From Diphasiastrum complanatum (Eukaryota; Streptophyta; Lycopodiopsida; Lycopodiales; Lycopodiaceae): a stretch of DNA of 64,000 nucleotides. The translations under genes were made by a program, and so were the position numbers. Below are positions 61,080 to 64,000 of this stretch, one piece after another. The stretch spans positions 49,797,105 through 49,861,104 of the forward strand of contig CM055099.1 of the NCBI GenBank assembly GCA_029204225.1, read 5' to 3'. Each line of letters opens with the position of its first letter. The stretch's first letter is position 1. Under the pieces are notes generated by a model that did not search any database, was not told where the DNA came from, and saw only the letters and a program-made list of their open reading frames with translations.

Positions 61080-62019
61080 GCCCTATCTATTCTGCAACGG
61101 GCGACGATGGCTGGGTCTGCTACATCTCATCTCCCTTCATTAGCCGACTCACCACCTCTTCACTTTTCTGATCTATTGCAGTCAGTTGGCAGACTCCCAC
61201 GGAATTCATCATAGTTTATGCACTTTCATTTTTAATGCCAGGATTTGGATTAATCTTAACTTTACTGCAAGCTTCGCTCTTGTTTGAGCCTACTTTTGTT
61301 TAAACTTCCCCTTCAGGGTGTATATATCTTTTCATCAATGTACCTACTACTTTTTCCTATGAATAAATGCACCAGGGTGGATAATGAAGAAGGCCCGATA
61401 GAGAGGGAGGCCCTTCATCAATATGATCATGGTCCAACAACTTAACAATGCCTTTCCACGCTTCTTGGTGAATAACCTGCATTAGATAGTTATACCCAAA
61501 TGTTGTTCGATCTTTCAGATCTGTCCACAACCTTCGAATACTCAAACATCATTAGCCTTCATGTACTCTAGTACAGGGCTATTCCTCAGTGTAGATAATG
61601 TGAAAATGGTGACTTTTTCCATTGGTATACTGATCATCGGCCCTTGAGAACCAGGCCTCTTATGGACTTGTCGTTCATTATAGCATATTGCCTTAAAAGA
61701 AAAGGCTTAAGAATGACGTACATGCTGTCTTTGAAGTTAACTACAAGCCTTAAATGAAATTGGGCTTCGGTCAAGTAATTTGAAGATGCCTTATACTTAA
61801 CATTGTTCAACATTGGCCATAAAAATTAGGCTCAAACAATCGAATCCTATCAGAAAATCTTGTTTAGTCTTTTTATTGAGTTTCTTTCTCAGCTTATCTA
61901 GTATGTGCATATACACGACGCATTCGAATGTCCGAACATGTGCTAGATTTGGCTTCGATTTCCACCATATCTCATGAGGAGTTTTATCTGGTATTCACTG
62001 AGACGAAGAGATAGACTAT
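61080..62019. other. LINE 3' flank and gene-free DNA
   Basis: The region after the LINE stop probably contains its 3' UTR (C/T-rich to about 61,360, with gaataaatg at 61,361-61,369). No poly(A) tail or target duplication was recognised. The rest is AT-rich without ORFs of note. Confidence 0.4.
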
Positions 62020-62458
62020 TGTGAATAATTCACGAACAGAAATTATTCAACCCTAGAAACAGAGCGTCTATTTGAATATCAACTGTCGTAAACGGTTATA
62101 TATCTACTATTACAACATTAAAAGGCCAAAAGACCTGTCTTGTAGCAATATAAATATATGTGTACTACTCATTATAATCAATCAGAGACACAACAACGAG
62201 ATAAGACAACAAGAGATGTATATTAATGAATAAGATTCAGAGTCATTAAAATTAGTTTTTTGATCAATAGTTTCTTATTGTCTAAATTGTCTTAAGTTGT
62301 CTCTTACTTCTGCATATAATTTCCACACGCATATTCAATCAAAGCTAATATTGTTCTATTAGTACATAGATCAGATACAGTCGCGATTGAAGACACTGAT
62401 ATTACTTTGATTTATTCAAACTTTCATCGTGTTCTTTTTGGAAGATTATTTTCTTACA
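62020..62458 (+). mobile_element. Copia-family LTR, related to the one at 39.5 kb
   Basis: It begins near TGTGAATAATTC and ends TTTTCTTACA. It follows the 39,495-39,965 LTR over its whole length with moderate divergence (aaaggccaaaagacctgt, aagagatgtata, gaagacactgatatta, tttgatttattcaaac). No primer-binding site follows and no polypurine tract with pol precedes it, so it looks like a solo LTR or a 3' LTR whose interior is gone. A minus-strand Copia element abuts its right edge. Confidence 0.65.
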
Positions 62459-62802
62459 TTGTCGTTATGTATATATACATGGAACAATTACAAAGACTAT
62501 GTGGGTAACGAGCGTGAAATAGCACAATTACTGAAAAAGTGCTAAAGTGAACTGTGACGTGGTCTGCGTCGAACAAGGCAATGTGGATGACGTGGACCTC
62601 AAACTCGAAGACTTTGAATTCAAAGTAGGTTGAAGAAGATGTAGAATACGAAGACCTCGAACTCGAAGAGTTCGTCGTCGATCCTGCTTCTGCTCGAGTT
62701 AACTGATTGCACAAACGTTTGACTTCAGAGAGTTCGTGTTCTGATGACTCGAATTCTAATGATTCAAATTCTGGTGAGTTAGAGTGATGCTTAACTCCAA
62801 CA
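62459..62802 (-). mobile_element. 3' LTR of a minus-strand Copia element
   Basis: On the minus strand AAGATTAAGGGGGAG, a polypurine tract, is followed by TGTTGGAGTTAAGC from 62,802. The LTR should run to about 62,460, where ACGACA precedes the neighbouring LTR's edge. The length of about 340 bp suits a Copia LTR. The end is approximate and the other LTR lies outside the window. Confidence 0.55.
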
Positions 62803-63610
62803 CTCCCCCTTAATCTTAATGACAAAATTCCCAGAATTCACACGTGTGGGGAATGTCCACAAGTATGATTGATCTTGATTAAGCTTTGTGATTAGCACAA
62901 TAACCTGATTCTAGATTGTTTAGCAAGATCTAGTTCAAAAGAAATGGCTTCAATCTAGCATGCTAAGCATCAGAATATGATAGCCATGAATCAAATTATG
63001 AACAAAAGTACAAGATTTTAGTGTATTAGCATTAGCCTCAACACGAATTAGAGAGAGGAAGCTAGAGAGATAACAAGCAAAATAGTTTAGATCCAAAATG
63101 GCATGAAGTAGCTACAAAACTTTGGTTCTTCATCATTGATTGTGAGGAGAGCTACACATATTTATGGAGTTTGAGGTAGCTCGAGGTAGAACCACATCTA
63201 TCCATTCCAAAATGACAACTAAAGTGACATCTAGAGTCTATGTGACGTTTGTCACTTGCCATGCATGAAATTCTATTAACTTTTTACAAGTGTACTAGTT
63301 TGAATTAACAAAGTACAAATCATCATGCATGTGTCCATTACACTTTGTGCATGCCTTGCATGTCACTATGGATCACTTACAATTAATGCATGTGAATTGC
63401 CACGAGTTTCTACAAGCATGACTTTGCTAATTCTATGTCTACAAACTATATGCAAGTTGTATTCTTCAATCTAGACATTACATAACCATGTAGCTCGAGT
63501 TCTATGTAGGCCAAACTTGGCATTTTGCATTCATGAGCTACATACTTGCATGGTACAACATTTGTAGCAAGCCAAGAAATCAATATAATTTGTTTTTCCA
63601 ATTTTAACAC
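62803..63610 (-). other. Non-coding stretch between Copia RNase H and the 3' LTR
   Basis: About 800 bp separates the end of pol from the polypurine tract. No ORF or env-like frame is apparent on either strand. The plus strand is rich in short repeated words such as catgcatg and tgcatg. It may be element 3' UTR or older inserted sequence. Confidence 0.4.
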
Positions 63611-64000
63611 TTAACTCCTAGGATCCTGAATGAAATTAAGCAAGCTACATAATGCAACATGCTTTTCTCTTGACAGAGGCTTAGTCAAGATATCAGCCAA
63701 CATATTGGCAGTAGGACAGTAACTTAATTCGACATCTTTATTTTGAACTTTCTCTCTAAGAAAATGAAATTGAATTTCAATGTGTTTAGTTCTAGAGTGA
63801 GTTCGTGGGTTCAAAGGTAGAGCAATGCAGCTCTGATTGTCACAATAGAGTATATTGGACTGATTTGAGAGATCATAAGATCCTGAAGCAATATTCTAAG
63901 TCAGATAATTACCTTCACTGCAGAGGTAGCTGTGACATATTCTAATTTTGTGGAGGACAAATAAATGCATTTATGCTTTTGACTATTCCATGAAATGGGT
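63611..64000 (-). pseudogene. Copia pol RNase H, 3' end (truncated by window)
   Basis: The end of a Copia polyprotein reads on the minus strand. ISWNSQKHKCIYLSSTKLEY is followed by VTATSAVKVII, a TGA where W is expected, then LRILLQDL. After a frame change come NPRTHSRTKHIEIQFHFLRE, VELSYCPTANMLADILTKPL and SREKH. These are the standard RNase H landmarks (SST.AEY, RTKHI, ADILTKPL). The copy is therefore inactive. RNase H removes template RNA during reverse transcription. The rest of pol lies to the right of the window. Confidence 0.85.

Overview
This is nuclear DNA of a land plant: GT-AG introns, (CT)n and (AT)n microsatellites, and several classes of plant retrotransposon. The one clear host gene is an ortholog of KEG (KEEP ON GOING), a plant RING E3 ligase. 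Its exons sit in kilobase-scale introns loaded with antisense retroelements. The window also carries a non-LTR retrotransposon with a restriction-like endonuclease and an APE-type LINE family. Large introns plus these LINEs point to a non-flowering vascular plant, perhaps a fern; this is an inference with modest confidence.

Layout. 1-400: last two coding exons of an unidentified plus-strand gene. 4.1-4.85 kb: tandem repeats. 7,992-34,503 (minus): a complete KEG gene whose 16 exons I could join in phase into 1,626 codons (RING, kinase, ankyrin repeats, 12 HERC2-like repeats). Its introns hold two LINE fragments of one family, a 2.86-kb LTR element with intact 5-bp target duplications, an older minus-strand LTR remnant, a G-rich tract and minisatellites. 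The start of KEG is tandemly duplicated upstream, giving a short upstream ORF that repeats the first 15 codons of the protein.

34.7-50.2 kb is accessory DNA: LTR and primer-binding-site remnants, a truncated Copia gag, and a roughly 2-kb inverted repeat (40.7-42.9 and 47.9-49.8 kb) tipped by CT/GA microsatellites. The repeat encloses a 70-bp-period array of palindromes, a TATA-driven minus-strand ORF interrupted by one TGA, and an unrecognised 322-codon ORF whose last 60 codons are also present in the opposite arm.

50.8-53.9 kb holds the most unusual locus: a multi-exon plus-strand gene with short introns. Its 5' part has a ParB/sulfiredoxin-like DGNHRL motif. Its 3' part resembles a beta-class amino (N4-cytosine/N6-adenine) DNA methyltransferase, with a good motif I (FDPFTGCGAT) but a degenerate motif IV. 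It appears decayed at both ends. This pairing is familiar in phage and bacterial methylases, not in plant genes.

57.3-61.1 kb: a putative small secreted protein ORF head-to-head with a decayed non-LTR retrotransposon (zinc finger, RT, CCHC plus restriction-like endonuclease). 62.0-64.0 kb: a Copia-family LTR related to the one at 39.5 kb, then the 3' part of a minus-strand Copia element that runs off the window.
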